Below are positions 31,798-41,153 of a stretch of DNA of 64,000 nucleotides, in pieces. Numbering within the stretch: position 1 is the stretch's first letter; each line of letters begins with the position of its first letter. The stretch spans positions 248,001 to 312,000 of the forward strand of contig JBFWRK010000002.1 of the NCBI GenBank assembly GCA_050248955.1, in the 5' to 3' direction. Under the pieces are notes generated by a model, which was not told where the DNA came from, did not search any database, and saw nothing but the letters and a program-made list of their open reading frames with translations. Source of the stretch: JBFWRK01 sp050248955 (lineage in GTDB: Bacteria; Actinomycetota; Acidimicrobiia; Acidimicrobiales; Ilumatobacteraceae). The position numbers and the translations under genes were made by a program.

Positions 31798-32185
31798 CGA
31801 CCACGCGCACGGGCGTCAGCGTCAAGCCGACTCGTCCCTCGCGCGGCGCCGGGAAGGTCTCGGGATCCTGACCGTAGTGGCGGATGATCCGCTCGAAGAG
31901 CGCCAGCTCCGGATCCTCCTCGAAGGTCGCGGTGCCGCGGATCTCGAGCGTGCGGTACGGGTTCGTGGGGTCGATGATGAACAGCGTCGCCTTCGGGTGG
32001 GCGACGACGTTCTTGTACTTCTGGCGGCTCGTCATCAGCGAGGTGCGCACGACATCGCCGTCGAGCAGGAACCACAGCGCGGTCACTTGCGGCAGGCCGT
32101 CAGGGCCGACCGTGCTGAGCGATGCGACTCCGGGGGTCTCGATCAGGTCGCGGTGCGATTCGGGAATGGTCGTGTCAGCAGGCAT
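31787..32185 (-). CDS. PPOX-class F420-dependent enzyme
   Basis: 132 residues with the split-barrel fold of F420-binding PPOX proteins: GVASLSTVGPDGLPQVTALWFLLDGDVVRTSLMTSRQKYKNVVAHPKATLFIID in outline at 19-72, followed by LEIRGTATFEEDPELALFERIIRHYG. The R-K-x-x-N-V pattern after the second strand binds the cofactor phosphate. Likely a small F420-dependent reductase or quinone/biliverdin-type reductase; substrate unknown. It converges with the TetR gene. Confidence 0.87.
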   Translation of the reverse strand: MPADTTIPESHRDLIETPGVASLSTVGPDGLPQVTALWFLLDGDVVRTSLMTSRQKYKNVVAHPKATLFIIDPTNPYRTLEIRGTATFEEDPELALFERIIRHYGQDPETFPAPREGRVGLTLTPVRVVATG

Positions 32186-32332
32186 TGGGGTACTCCGAGG
32201 GGGTGCGCGGCGCTCGGCGATCGAGCTCTCACGCCCACGCTACCCGCACATGTGGATGAGCACCTCCATTTTACGCCGGACCGCCCGGACGGCGCTGTCG
32301 ACGACCCAGTCCGGCGCGACGCGACAGGCGCG

Positions 32333-33097
32333 TCACGTGCTCCACGAGGGAGGGCGCTTGTCCGCGAACGCGGCCATGCCCTCCTTCGCTTCTTCGCTCT
32401 CGAACGCGTCGGCGGAGACCTGACGCATCTCGCCGATGAGGCCGTCGACGTCGCCGAGGACGAAGCGGCGGGTCAGACCCTTCGTCGTCATCACCGCCGA
32501 CGGCCCGGCCGCGGTGATCGCCCGCACCCAACCGTCGAGCTCCTCACAGCCGTCTCCGCCGGCGACGCGGTGGACCAGGCCGCAGTCACGAGCCTCGTCG
32601 GGACCGAACACCGCTCCGGTGAGCAACCACTGCGACATCCGATCGCTCCCGAGCTTGGCCATCGTCAGCGCGCCTACCAGCGCCGGTGGCACGCCGATGC
32701 GCACCTCCGAGAACGCGAACGACGCCGCACTCGTCGCAACCACCATGTCGGCACACACGATCAGGCCGAGGCCGCCGCCGCGCACGGGTCCCGCGACTCG
32801 AGCGATGAGCGGCTTCGGGAAACGCCAGAGCTCCGCGTACAGCTCGGCGAGCGCCTCGGAGTGGTTGCGCGCGCCAGGGTGCAGCGCGCGCCGTTCCACC
32901 AGGTCGACACCGGCGCTGAACACGTCACCGTCGTGGTCGATCACGAGACCTCGACAGCCGGCGTCCGTCGCCGCGGCGCGAGCAGCGTCGGCGATCCCGT
33001 CGAGCATCCGCAGCGACAAGGCGTTCCGGTTGTGGGAAGAGCTCAACCACACACGATGGACGGCACCGATCCGCTCACTGCGCAAGGCTTCCGTCAT
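32333..33097 (-). CDS. Enoyl-CoA hydratase/isomerase-family protein
   Basis: 254 residues of the crotonase fold. The oxyanion segments are FSAGVDLVERRAL (about 60-72) and GPVRGGGLGLIVCADMVVA (about 104-122), followed by FAFSEVRIGVPPALVG. It is the last gene of the twelve-gene catabolic operon and overlaps the 3-hydroxyacyl-CoA dehydrogenase by four bases. Expected to hydrate or isomerise an enoyl-CoA intermediate. Confidence 0.88.
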   Translation of the reverse strand: MTEALRSERIGAVHRVWLSSSHNRNALSLRMLDGIADAARAAATDAGCRGLVIDHDGDVFSAGVDLVERRALHPGARNHSEALAELYAELWRFPKPLIARVAGPVRGGGLGLIVCADMVVATSAASFAFSEVRIGVPPALVGALTMAKLGSDRMSQWLLTGAVFGPDEARDCGLVHRVAGGDGCEELDGWVRAITAAGPSAVMTTKGLTRRFVLGDVDGLIGEMRQVSADAFESEEAKEGMAAFADKRPPSWST

Positions 33098-34011
33098 GTC
33101 GCGGGGGCGGCCGCATCGATGTGGCCCTCGTCGTCGTATCGGTAGAAGCCCTCGCCACTCTTGCGGCCGAGCTTGCCGGCGGCGACGAGGTCCACGAGGA
33201 TCTGCGGCGGCTCGAACTCCGGCCGGCCCATCCGCGCTGTCACGCTGCGCAGGTTGTTCAACCGAGCGTCGAGGCCGACGAGGTCGGCCAGCTCGAGCGG
33301 CCCCATCGGGTGGTTGTAGCCGAGGCGCATCGCCTTGTCCACGTCCGCTGCCGAGGCGATGCCGTCGGCGACGATCCGCATCGCCTCGTTGCCGAGGAGC
33401 AGTCCGAGGCGGCTCGTGACGAAGCCCGGCGCATCCGCCACGACGATCGCATCCTTGTGCAGGATGCGGCACAACTGCAGCGCGTCGGCGCGTGCAGCGT
33501 CGCCGGTCGTCGGCGCGGTGACGACCTCCACGAGTTGCATCCGGTGGGCAGGGTTGAAGAAGTGCATCCCGATCACCCGGTCCGAATCCCCCGCGGCCCC
33601 TGCGAGGTCGGCGATGCTCATCGTCGACGTGTTGGATGCGAGCAGCGTCGCGGGATCGGCGGACTCCGCCATCGTGGCGAAGATCTGGCACTTCAGAGCG
33701 GCCTGTTCGGGAACGGCTTCGATCACCGCGGCGACGGGCGCCCCGTTCTCGCGCTGCGCGGTGTCGCGCAACGCGGCGCCGAGGTCCCTGCCGTACGAGG
33801 TCCTGCCGGCGGGAGCGCCGAGCCGGGTGCTGAGCGATTCGACCCGTCCGGCGATGAAGTCGGCCGCGCCGGCGAGCACCTCCGCATTCGGGTCGACGAC
33901 GTGCACGTGCAGGCCGGAGGCAGCGGCGGCGAGCGCGATGCCGCGACCCATCGTGCCCGCGCCGACGACCACGATGCGCGACCCGATCTCGATCGGACTG
34001 CTGGCGGTCAC
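33094..34011 (-). CDS. 3-hydroxyacyl-CoA dehydrogenase
   Basis: 305 residues starting at a GTG (34011) that overlaps the stop of the acyl-CoA ligase. The NAD motif is VVVGAGTMGRGIALAAAASG (about 14-33), the catalytic region NTSTMSIADLA and GMHFFNPAHRMQLVEVV (catalytic His), and the C-terminal domain has GFVTSRLGLLLGNEAMRIVADG and YNHPMGPLELADLVGLD. It oxidises a 3-hydroxyacyl-CoA to the 3-oxoacyl-CoA with NAD. Confidence 0.93.
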   Translation of the reverse strand: MTASSPIEIGSRIVVVGAGTMGRGIALAAAASGLHVHVVDPNAEVLAGAADFIAGRVESLSTRLGAPAGRTSYGRDLGAALRDTAQRENGAPVAAVIEAVPEQAALKCQIFATMAESADPATLLASNTSTMSIADLAGAAGDSDRVIGMHFFNPAHRMQLVEVVTAPTTGDAARADALQLCRILHKDAIVVADAPGFVTSRLGLLLGNEAMRIVADGIASAADVDKAMRLGYNHPMGPLELADLVGLDARLNNLRSVTARMGRPEFEPPQILVDLVAAGKLGRKSGEGFYRYDDEGHIDAAAPAT

Positions 34012-35615
34012 GGCAACGCCTCCTTCACCAACGATGCTCGCAGCGCGGCTCGGTCGATCTTGTTCGTCGTGGTTCTCGGCAGCTCGTCGAGGTAGCGGAT
34101 CTCGCGTGGTGACGCGTGTGCGCCGACGAGCGACCGCACGGAGGCACGGATCTCGGCGGAGAGCTCGTCGTCGCCGGTGGCACCGGGGTGCAGGCGGACG
34201 ATCGCGGCGACGATCTGCCCGCGGATCGGATCCGGCAGCCCGATCACTGCGCACTCGGCGACGCCGGGTGCGCGCAGCACCGCCGCTTCGATCTCGGCCG
34301 GGCCGAGACGATAGGCACCGCTCTTGATCACGTCGTCGTTGCGACCGTGGAACTGCAACGTGCCGTCGTCGTTCCAGTGCACCGTGTCCCCGGTCAGCAG
34401 CCAGCCGCCGCGGACCTTGGCCGCGGTCGCCTCCGGCCGGTTCCAGTAGCGGAGCATGCAGACCGGATCGTCCGCCCGCACCGCGAGCTGGCCCGGCTGG
34501 CCCCGGCCGGCGGGCCGCAGATCCTCGTCGAGGACGTCGACCTCGTGGCCGGGGTACGGGCGCCCCATCGTTCGCTGATCGAGCGACCCGAGCGTGGCCG
34601 CGTGCCCGACGATCGCGTTGGCCTCAGTCTGGCCGTAGGCGTTGTTGATCGAGATGCCGATCGACGCGCCCCATTCGATGAGATCCGGCTCGACTGCTTC
34701 GGCGCCGGTGATGAAGCACCGCAAGCGGGTCGCGGCTACAGCGTCCGCGGTCATCACGCCACTGGCGCGCAGCATCCTCAGGACGGTCGGTGGGAACAGC
34801 CCGATCGTGACACCTGCTCGTCCCAGCAGCTCGAAGGCCGCGACGGGATCGAACCGCGGTTCCCGGTGCGCGAGCACCGTGATCCCGTGGGCCAGCGGGA
34901 CGAGGAGGCCGAGCATCAACCCGCCTCCCCAGGTCCAATCGACGGGGCTGTACGCGACGTCGTCGTCGCGCACGTGGTCGAAAGCGAGATCCACGGCGTG
35001 GTGACCGAGCAGGAAGCGATGCGCCTGGAGCACGCCCTTCGGCTTCCCGCTCGTGCCGGATGTGTACAGGAGCAGCGCCGGACGATCTGCGTCGCGTCCC
35101 GCTGCACCGGGGACGTCCCCGTCGACCGGCGGTGCGGCGGGTGCCCGGAGCTCATCGAGCGTCACGAGCCGGGCCGAGGTCGCCGCGACGAGCTCGCGTT
35201 CGACCGCCGTGCCGGAGGCGACGACGACCACCGGATCGGCATCGGCCATCCGGTGGGAGAGCGAGGACTCGGCGAGCACGTTGGACATCGGCACCACCAC
35301 GGCTCCAGCGCGGAGGATGCCGAACACCGCAGCAGCCATGTCGATGCTCTGCGACAGCTTCACGGCGACACGATCGCCGGGCCGCACGCCGAGCGCTGCG
35401 AGATGACCAGCAACCGTGTCCGACAGCTGGCGCAGCTCGGCGTACGTGACCGAGCTGAGCAGTCCCCCATCGGCCTCGACGATCGCGATCCGCTCAGGGG
35501 CGCCGCTGAGGCAGTCGAGCGCGATGTCGTAGTCCGTGATCGGCGGCATTCGGAACGCGCGGGCCTCGTCCCAAGTCGTCGCCCTCGACACGCGCAGGTC
35601 GCGCAAGCGGATCAC
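34008..35615 (-). CDS. AMP-dependent acyl-CoA ligase
   Basis: 535 residues. Motifs: LLYTSGTSGKPKGVLQAH (P-loop), VDWTWGGGLMLGLLVPLAHG, NNAYGQTEANAI (adenylate site), WLLTGDTVHWNDDGTLQFHGRNDDVIK (hinge) and PRTTTNKIDRAALR with the catalytic Lys. It activates a carboxylic acid for the beta-oxidation-like enzymes encoded around it. Together with the CaiB-type transferase it gives two CoA-loading routes in one operon. Confidence 0.92.
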   Translation of the reverse strand: MIRLRDLRVSRATTWDEARAFRMPPITDYDIALDCLSGAPERIAIVEADGGLLSSVTYAELRQLSDTVAGHLAALGVRPGDRVAVKLSQSIDMAAAVFGILRAGAVVVPMSNVLAESSLSHRMADADPVVVVASGTAVERELVAATSARLVTLDELRAPAAPPVDGDVPGAAGRDADRPALLLYTSGTSGKPKGVLQAHRFLLGHHAVDLAFDHVRDDDVAYSPVDWTWGGGLMLGLLVPLAHGITVLAHREPRFDPVAAFELLGRAGVTIGLFPPTVLRMLRASGVMTADAVAATRLRCFITGAEAVEPDLIEWGASIGISINNAYGQTEANAIVGHAATLGSLDQRTMGRPYPGHEVDVLDEDLRPAGRGQPGQLAVRADDPVCMLRYWNRPEATAAKVRGGWLLTGDTVHWNDDGTLQFHGRNDDVIKSGAYRLGPAEIEAAVLRAPGVAECAVIGLPDPIRGQIVAAIVRLHPGATGDDELSAEIRASVRSLVGAHASPREIRYLDELPRTTTNKIDRAALRASLVKEALP

Positions 35616-36784
35616 GTGGCCACCTCAGGGTCGATTCCCAGTTCGGCGAGGATCTCCGCTGTGTGCTCGCCCAGACCCGGCGGTGGCCGCCGCACCGAGC
35701 CCGGCGTCGACGAGAACCTCAGCGGGACGCCGCTCGTGTGCACCGGCCCCTCGTCCGTCTCGAAGGTGACCATCATCTCGTTGTGGACGACCTGTGGATC
35801 CGCGAACACCTCGTCGTAGTCGTACACCGGGCCGACGATGACGTCGTGCTGCCACAGCCGATCCAGCACCTCGTCCCGAGGCGCCGACGCGCAGAACCCG
35901 GCGATGTGCTCGTCGAGCTCGTCGCGGTTGACGAGCCGCGCCGCGTTCGTCGCGAACCGGTCGTGCTGCGCGAGATCCGGACGGCCGATGGCCTCGGCGA
36001 GACGCGCCCAGAACTTGTCGTTGTGACACGCGAGCTGGACCAGTCGGCCGTCGCCGCAGACGTAGCTGTTGTACGGCGCGTACCAGTCGATGCTGTTGCC
36101 GCTGCGGGGTTGCTGCGTGCCGAGCAGGAAGTACTGCCCGACGTACGGTGCCTGCACGTGGATCAGCCCGTCGAGCAAGGCGACGTCGACGTGCTGCCCG
36201 CGCCCGGACGTCTGGCGATGCCAGAGCGCCGCCAACGCGCCGACGGCGACGAGGATCGACGCGACCGAGTCGGCGACAGGGGGACCGGCCTTGGTCGGCT
36301 CACCGCCGCGCACACCGGTGACCGCCATGAACCCTGACATCGCCTGCGCCACCGGATCGATGCCGGGACGCCCGGCGTACGGTCCTGATTCGCCGAAAGT
36401 GGACGCCGAGACGGAGATCAAGCGTGGATGATCGCGATCGAGCGATCCCGGGTCGACACCGAGTGCCTGCTTCACCGATGGCAGTTGGTTCGTGACGAGG
36501 ACATCGGCCCACGCCAGCAACCGGGTCAGCACGCCACGACCTGCTTCGGTGCGCAGGTCGAGGGCGATGCTCCGCTTGTTCCGGTTAACGCCGTGGAAGA
36601 CACCGCTCGTCTCGCCCTTCGTGGGGCCCATCGAGCGCGAGACGTCGCCGGTCGGCGTCTCCACCTTGACGACATCGGCGCCGAGGTCGCCGAGGAGCGT
36701 CGCGCCGTACGGCCCGGCGAGCATCGTGGCGATGTCGAGCACCTTCAACCCCGAGAGCGGCCCGGTCGGCACGGCGTTGCTCAC
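35612..36784 (-). CDS. CaiB/BaiF-family CoA transferase
   Basis: 390 residues from a GTG at 36784 overlapping the acyl-CoA dehydrogenase stop. Family III CoA-transferase features: GLKVLDIATMLAGPYGATLLGDLGADVVKVE (11-41, in outline), NRNKRSIALDLRTEAGR, and the catalytic Asp region GIDPVAQAMSGFMAVTG (about Asp168). It exchanges CoA between an activated donor and a carboxylic acid, as in carnitine, oxalate or aromatic-succinate pathways. Confidence 0.93.
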   Translation of the reverse strand: MSNAVPTGPLSGLKVLDIATMLAGPYGATLLGDLGADVVKVETPTGDVSRSMGPTKGETSGVFHGVNRNKRSIALDLRTEAGRGVLTRLLAWADVLVTNQLPSVKQALGVDPGSLDRDHPRLISVSASTFGESGPYAGRPGIDPVAQAMSGFMAVTGVRGGEPTKAGPPVADSVASILVAVGALAALWHRQTSGRGQHVDVALLDGLIHVQAPYVGQYFLLGTQQPRSGNSIDWYAPYNSYVCGDGRLVQLACHNDKFWARLAEAIGRPDLAQHDRFATNAARLVNRDELDEHIAGFCASAPRDEVLDRLWQHDVIVGPVYDYDEVFADPQVVHNEMMVTFETDEGPVHTSGVPLRFSSTPGSVRRPPPGLGEHTAEILAELGIDPEVAT

Positions 36785-37929
36785 GCCTTGATCCCCAACG
36801 TGCGGGCGATCAGGTTGCGCATGATCTGCGAGGGCCCGCCGGCGACAGGGGCGATCACGGAGTCGGCGAGGTGCATCGTGAGCGGGTGTTCGCGGATGTA
36901 GCCGTAGCCGCCCATGAACAGCACCGCCTGGCGCGTGGCATCGGCATACAGCTCGGACGAGGCGAGCTTGGCCATCGACGCCTCCTTCACGCAGTCCTGT
37001 CCCGCGTCGTGCAGGCGGGCACCCTCGTAGACCAACAGGCGGATCGCTTCGGCCCGCGTGAAGAGATCGACGAGCGGGTGCGACACCCCCTGGAAGTTGG
37101 CGACCGGTTGACCGAACTGCTCGCGGCCCTTCACGTGTTCGAGGACGTCCTCGAGCACCTGCATCGTCGCGCCGATGAACCCTGCGGAGATGATCAGCCG
37201 CTCGAGCGGCAGCTCCGCCATCAGCATCCGCCACGCGCCGTTCTCCGGGCCGACCCTCGACGATGCGGGCACTTCGACCGCGTCGAGGAACACCTCCCAC
37301 ACACCCGTGATGTTGCGCCCGAGCGTCGGCAACCGGCGGAGGTCGAGGCCCGGCGTCTCGTGGTCGACGAGGAACATGCTGATCCCACGGTGCTTCGACG
37401 CCGAGGTGTCCGTTCGGGCGAACAGCTGGATCAACGTCCCGGGCTGATCGGCAGCCTCGCACCACGTCTTCTGACCGTCGATGACGTACGTGTGCTCGTC
37501 ACGTCGCGTGGCCCGTGTCTTCAGCGCGGCCGAGTCGGAGCCCGAGTCCGGTTCGCTGATCGAGATCGACAACCGGCGGCGACCGTCCATGAGCTGCGGC
37601 ACGATCTCGGCCTTCTGCTCCTCGGTGCCGTACGCGATCAGCGTTCGCATCCCCGAGGTCGTGAGGCTCAGACACGCGACGAGGTCGGTGCTGCCTCGGC
37701 CGAGCTCTTCACAGAGCACGATCAGATCGAGTGACGTGCCGCCGGAGCCGCCGTCGGCCTCCCGCACGCCGATGCCGAACCAGCCCAGCTGCGCGATCTT
37801 GTCGAAGACCTCTTTCGGGTAGTGGCACTGCTCGTCCCAGACGAGCGTCTTCCACTCGTTGCACTCCTTCTCCACGAACTGGCGCGCGACCTCGCGCAGC
37901 GACTCGGCGGACTCTGATGTGAACGGCAT
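36781..37929 (-). CDS. Acyl-CoA dehydrogenase
   Basis: 382 residues, standard length. FAD-contact motifs: SISEPDSGSDSAALKTRA (about 131-148), QKTWCEAADQPG, and the C-terminal GGYGYIREHPLTMHLADS. A YEGA segment near 310 is where several family members have the catalytic region. AGGTGAG lies upstream of the ATG. It oxidises an acyl-CoA to an enoyl-CoA, passing electrons to ETF. It lies between the crotonase and CoA-transferase genes. Confidence 0.94.
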   Translation of the reverse strand: MPFTSESAESLREVARQFVEKECNEWKTLVWDEQCHYPKEVFDKIAQLGWFGIGVREADGGSGGTSLDLIVLCEELGRGSTDLVACLSLTTSGMRTLIAYGTEEQKAEIVPQLMDGRRRLSISISEPDSGSDSAALKTRATRRDEHTYVIDGQKTWCEAADQPGTLIQLFARTDTSASKHRGISMFLVDHETPGLDLRRLPTLGRNITGVWEVFLDAVEVPASSRVGPENGAWRMLMAELPLERLIISAGFIGATMQVLEDVLEHVKGREQFGQPVANFQGVSHPLVDLFTRAEAIRLLVYEGARLHDAGQDCVKEASMAKLASSELYADATRQAVLFMGGYGYIREHPLTMHLADSVIAPVAGGPSQIMRNLIARTLGIKA

Positions 37930-37935
37930 GTCATC

Positions 37936-38664
37936 TCACCTCTCGGGCCATTGGTATTCGATCTCTGGTGCAGCACCCGGCACGGCCAGCTCGCGGAGCG
38001 GGTCCACCGCGCCGCGCAGCACTGCCCGCGGCCGCTGCGCGAGCTGCGTCGCGAACTCGATCGACGCGGCGTGCAGTTCGTCGCGACCGGCGCAGCGCCG
38101 GCTGACCGCTCCCATCGCCATCGCCTCGTCGACGTCGATCGATCGACCGGACAGCACCAGCTCGGCGGCGCGCACCGGCCCGACGACCTGGCCGAGCCGG
38201 GTGACGATCACCCGCGGCGCCCGGAAGCCCTTGGCCACCTCCGGCATGCTGAACACGGCGCCCTCGGCCGCCCAGCAGACATCGCACCCCAGCGCGAGGC
38301 CCCATCCGGCGCCGATCGCTGGTCCGTGGACGGCTGCGATCGTGACGGCTTCGAGCTCGAGCAACCCACGCATCGCGCTGATCACGAGGCGCACGCGCGC
38401 CAACGTGTCGGCGGGGTCGGGCTGCTGGTCGCCGGAGAACTCGGCCAGGTCGGCACCGGAGCAGAAGCCGTCGCCCTCGCCAGTGAGCACGACCACTTTG
38501 ACCGTCCGATCGTCGCCGATCGCGATCAGGTGGTCGCGGAGCTGTCGCATCGAGTCGGTCGTGACCGCGTTGCGCTGCGCCGGCCGGTCGAGGCGCAGCT
38601 CGACACAGGCGTCGCCGTGACGCAGCACGCGCACGCCACTCGCTCCGGCGCCGGCAACGCTCAC
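37936..38664 (-). CDS. Enoyl-CoA hydratase/isomerase-family protein
   Basis: 242 residues from a GTG at 38664 overlapping the LLM gene stop. Crotonase motifs: LDRPAQRNAVTTDSMRQL, GFCSGADLAEFSG and AAVHGPAIGAGWGLALGCDVCWAAEGAVFSMPEVAKGF in outline. This is a typical class with Glu in the MPEV segment. A second crotonase in the operon suggests two different hydration or isomerisation steps. Confidence 0.92.
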   Translation of the reverse strand: MSVAGAGASGVRVLRHGDACVELRLDRPAQRNAVTTDSMRQLRDHLIAIGDDRTVKVVVLTGEGDGFCSGADLAEFSGDQQPDPADTLARVRLVISAMRGLLELEAVTIAAVHGPAIGAGWGLALGCDVCWAAEGAVFSMPEVAKGFRAPRVIVTRLGQVVGPVRAAELVLSGRSIDVDEAMAMGAVSRRCAGRDELHAASIEFATQLAQRPRAVLRGAVDPLRELAVPGAAPEIEYQWPER

Positions 38665-39728
38665 GTGGGCTGCCTGTCGGGCCAGATCTGCGGGATGACG
38701 GCGGCGGACAGCAGCTGTGCGGCCTCGGTCGGGTCCGGTCCGAGCGGCGCACCGAGGAAGAAGTCGGTGTAGCCGTGCCCGAGCGCCAGCTTGCGCAGCT
38801 CGCTCAACCGCACGACGACCTCGTCCGGCGTGCCGGACACGATCAGCGCGTCGGCGACCCCGGCCGAGACCCGCGCCGACGCGCCCTCGACCCCGAGCCC
38901 GTCGTCGAACGCAGCCTTGACCGAGTGCACCGACTCCATGTCGAGGCCGATCCGCTCCATCGCCGGCCACATGCCCGGGTTGCCGACGATCAGCGCCGCC
39001 TGCCGGCTGGCGTGGGCACGAGCGCGGGCGCCGTCGGCGCTGACGGACAGGTTCATCCCGTAGTGCATCCTGAACGACGGATCGCGCTCGGCCCGCTGCC
39101 GGAGCGGCGCTGCGTTCGAGAGCTCGTCGTGCACGCCGGATTCGAGCGCGGCGCGTGAGTAGACCGGCAGGTTGCTGGCCGAGATCGTGCCGTCGGCATC
39201 GCGCGCGGCGACCTCGGTGATGCGTGGGCCGACACCGGCGATGACGATCGTCGGGGGACGCTCGACGGCGTAGGTCAACCGGGCAACGGCGCCTGGCAGG
39301 AAGCCCACCCGCCGGCCGATGACGGGGTACTCGTCGAGCGAGACGTCCTCACCCGCCCACAGCGCCTTCATCATCAGCACGGTCTCGCGGACCACCTCGG
39401 CCCGCCCCGACATGTCGAGCAGCGCTGCTGCGAGCGCTCCGCCGGAGCCCATGCCGACGGTCATCGTGCGCCCGGCGTGCAGCAGCTCCGTGATCGTCGC
39501 CACTGCCGATGCCATCTCGATCGGGTTGCGCCCGAACGGCCACGTCACGTTCGTGCCCACGCCGCAGCCGTTGGCCGCGAGCGCGGCCAGGACGCTGAAC
39601 GCGTGGCGGGCGAGCAACTGGTCCTGGACGAACACCGTGTCGACCTGCTCACGGAGCTGCACACCCATCGCCACGAGCTCGGGCGCGGCCGCCCAGGGCG
39701 TCAGCTGCACGCCGAGCTGCTCCGTCAT
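38661..39728 (-). CDS. LLM-class flavin/F420-dependent oxidoreductase
   Basis: 355 residues with the luciferase-like TIM barrel: QVDTVFVQDQLLARH, GVGTNVTWPFGRNPIEMASAVATI, MTVGMGSGGALAAALLD and IVIAGVGPRITEVAARDADG. Actinobacterial members usually use F420. It sits between livF and a crotonase gene. It may carry out the first oxidation of the substrate or a ring-opening step. Another LLM gene is on the divergent side at 45404. Confidence 0.87.
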   Translation of the reverse strand: MTEQLGVQLTPWAAAPELVAMGVQLREQVDTVFVQDQLLARHAFSVLAALAANGCGVGTNVTWPFGRNPIEMASAVATITELLHAGRTMTVGMGSGGALAAALLDMSGRAEVVRETVLMMKALWAGEDVSLDEYPVIGRRVGFLPGAVARLTYAVERPPTIVIAGVGPRITEVAARDADGTISASNLPVYSRAALESGVHDELSNAAPLRQRAERDPSFRMHYGMNLSVSADGARARAHASRQAALIVGNPGMWPAMERIGLDMESVHSVKAAFDDGLGVEGASARVSAGVADALIVSGTPDEVVVRLSELRKLALGHGYTDFFLGAPLGPDPTEAAQLLSAAVIPQIWPDRQPT

Positions 39729-40408
39729 CGCGATCCCTCCCCCTGGACCACGAGCCGGCCCGCTCCGACAGCACCGGCCGTCATCGAACCGCGGTCCATG
39801 TGGTACGTTCGATCCGCCCCGCGCACGAGCGGCCCCGCGTGCTGGTCGGTGACGACGACACCGATGCCGCGCTTCGGCAGCTGCTCGACGAGCCCGGCGA
39901 CGTTGCTCACGATCGCCGGGGCGAGCCCCTCCGTCGGCTCGTCCATCAGGATGTATCGGGGACCCAGCAGGGCAGCGCGCCCGATCGCGAGCATCTGCTG
40001 CTCGCCACCACTGAGCGATGCGGCCCGCACGCGCCGGCGACGGGCGAGGCTCGGGAAGTACTCGAACAGCTCCGCCGTGCCCATACCGTCCGGGCGCGCC
40101 CTGGAGACTGCGATCGCGAGGTGCTCGTCCACGGTCAGGCTGGGGAACAGGCGGCGCCCCTGCGGCACGATCGCGATGCCGGCCCGCGCGGCGTCCGTCG
40201 GCCCGCCGGCCCCGAGCCTCCGGCCGTCGACCGTGACCGCGCCGTCGCGTGCGGCGTGCTGTCCCATGATCGCCCGGAGGAGGGTCGTCTTGCCCGCGCC
40301 GTTGGGTCCGATGCAGGCGACGAGCTCACCCGGAGCGACATCCATGTCGATGCTACGCACCGCAACCGCCGCGCCGTAGCGAGCCGACAACCCGATGATC
40401 TCAAGCAC
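39725..40408 (-). CDS. livF: Branched-chain amino acid-type ABC transporter ATPase LivF
   Basis: 227 residues. Walker A GPNGAGKTTLL (34-44), signature ASLSGGEQQMLAIGRA, Walker B YILMDEPTEGLAP. The short length and TEGLAP sequence are typical of LivF. It couples ATP hydrolysis to uptake through LivH/LivM. Overlaps livG by eight bases and the LLM gene by four. Confidence 0.93.
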   Translation of the reverse strand: MLEIIGLSARYGAAVAVRSIDMDVAPGELVACIGPNGAGKTTLLRAIMGQHAARDGAVTVDGRRLGAGGPTDAARAGIAIVPQGRRLFPSLTVDEHLAIAVSRARPDGMGTAELFEYFPSLARRRRVRAASLSGGEQQMLAIGRAALLGPRYILMDEPTEGLAPAIVSNVAGLVEQLPKRGIGVVVTDQHAGPLVRGADRTYHMDRGSMTAGAVGAGRLVVQGEGSR

Positions 40409-41153
40409 GGATGTCCCCTTCCAGGTACGCCATGCGGAACTGCTCCGACTCGAGCACCGAGGTCGGCGCTCCGCGAGCGACGACGCAACCCTGGTCGAGG
40501 AGGACCACGTCGGTGGCGAGCCGGCGGATCAGTTCGAGATCGTGGTCGATGAAGATGATCGCGACGTCCTGGCCCACCGCGATCACGAGGTCCAAGAGTG
40601 CGTGCGCTTCGTCGAGCGTCAGGCCGGCACCGGGCTCGTCGAGGAGGACGACCCGGGCGGGCCTTGCCACGGCGACGACGATCTCGAGCTTGCGCTGCTC
40701 ACCGTAGGCGAGCTCGCCCACGCACATGTCGCGGACCGCTCCGAGCCCGGCCTGCTCGATCAGCTCGTCCACCCGCGTCCAGACGGTGCCCAGCCGTCGC
40801 CAGGACAGCAGCGGGTTACCTCGCTGGCGGTGGCGCGCGCCGACCGCGATCGCGAGGTTCTCGGCGACCGTCCGGCTCGGCAGCAGGTTGGTGATCTGGA
40901 ACGTGCGGGCGAGGCCGGCGCGAGCACGGTGCTGGATGCTCCACGCAGTCACGTCGTGGTCTCCGAGCACGATGCGGCCGGCGGTCGGTCGGAAGATCCC
41001 GGAGATCAGGTTCATCAGCGTCGTCTTGCCGGCTCCGTTCGGACCGACGAGTGCGAGGCGCTCGCCCGGTTGCACGTCGAACGAGACGTCCGACGTCAGC
41101 TGCGCTCCGCCGATCGAGAACGAGACATCGTGCAGTGCGAGCACAGCGGTCAC
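40401..41153 (-). CDS. livG: Branched-chain amino acid-type ABC transporter ATPase LivG
   Basis: 250 residues from a GTG at 41153 overlapping the livM stop. Walker A VGPNGAGKTTLMNLI, the LivG-specific GLARTFQITNLLPSRTVAENLAIA segment, signature VGELAYGEQRKLEI and Walker B VVLLDEPGAGLT. Partner of LivF in the importer. Confidence 0.93.
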   Translation of the reverse strand: MTAVLALHDVSFSIGGAQLTSDVSFDVQPGERLALVGPNGAGKTTLMNLISGIFRPTAGRIVLGDHDVTAWSIQHRARAGLARTFQITNLLPSRTVAENLAIAVGARHRQRGNPLLSWRRLGTVWTRVDELIEQAGLGAVRDMCVGELAYGEQRKLEIVVAVARPARVVLLDEPGAGLTLDEAHALLDLVIAVGQDVAIIFIDHDLELIRRLATDVVLLDQGCVVARGAPTSVLESEQFRMAYLEGDIRA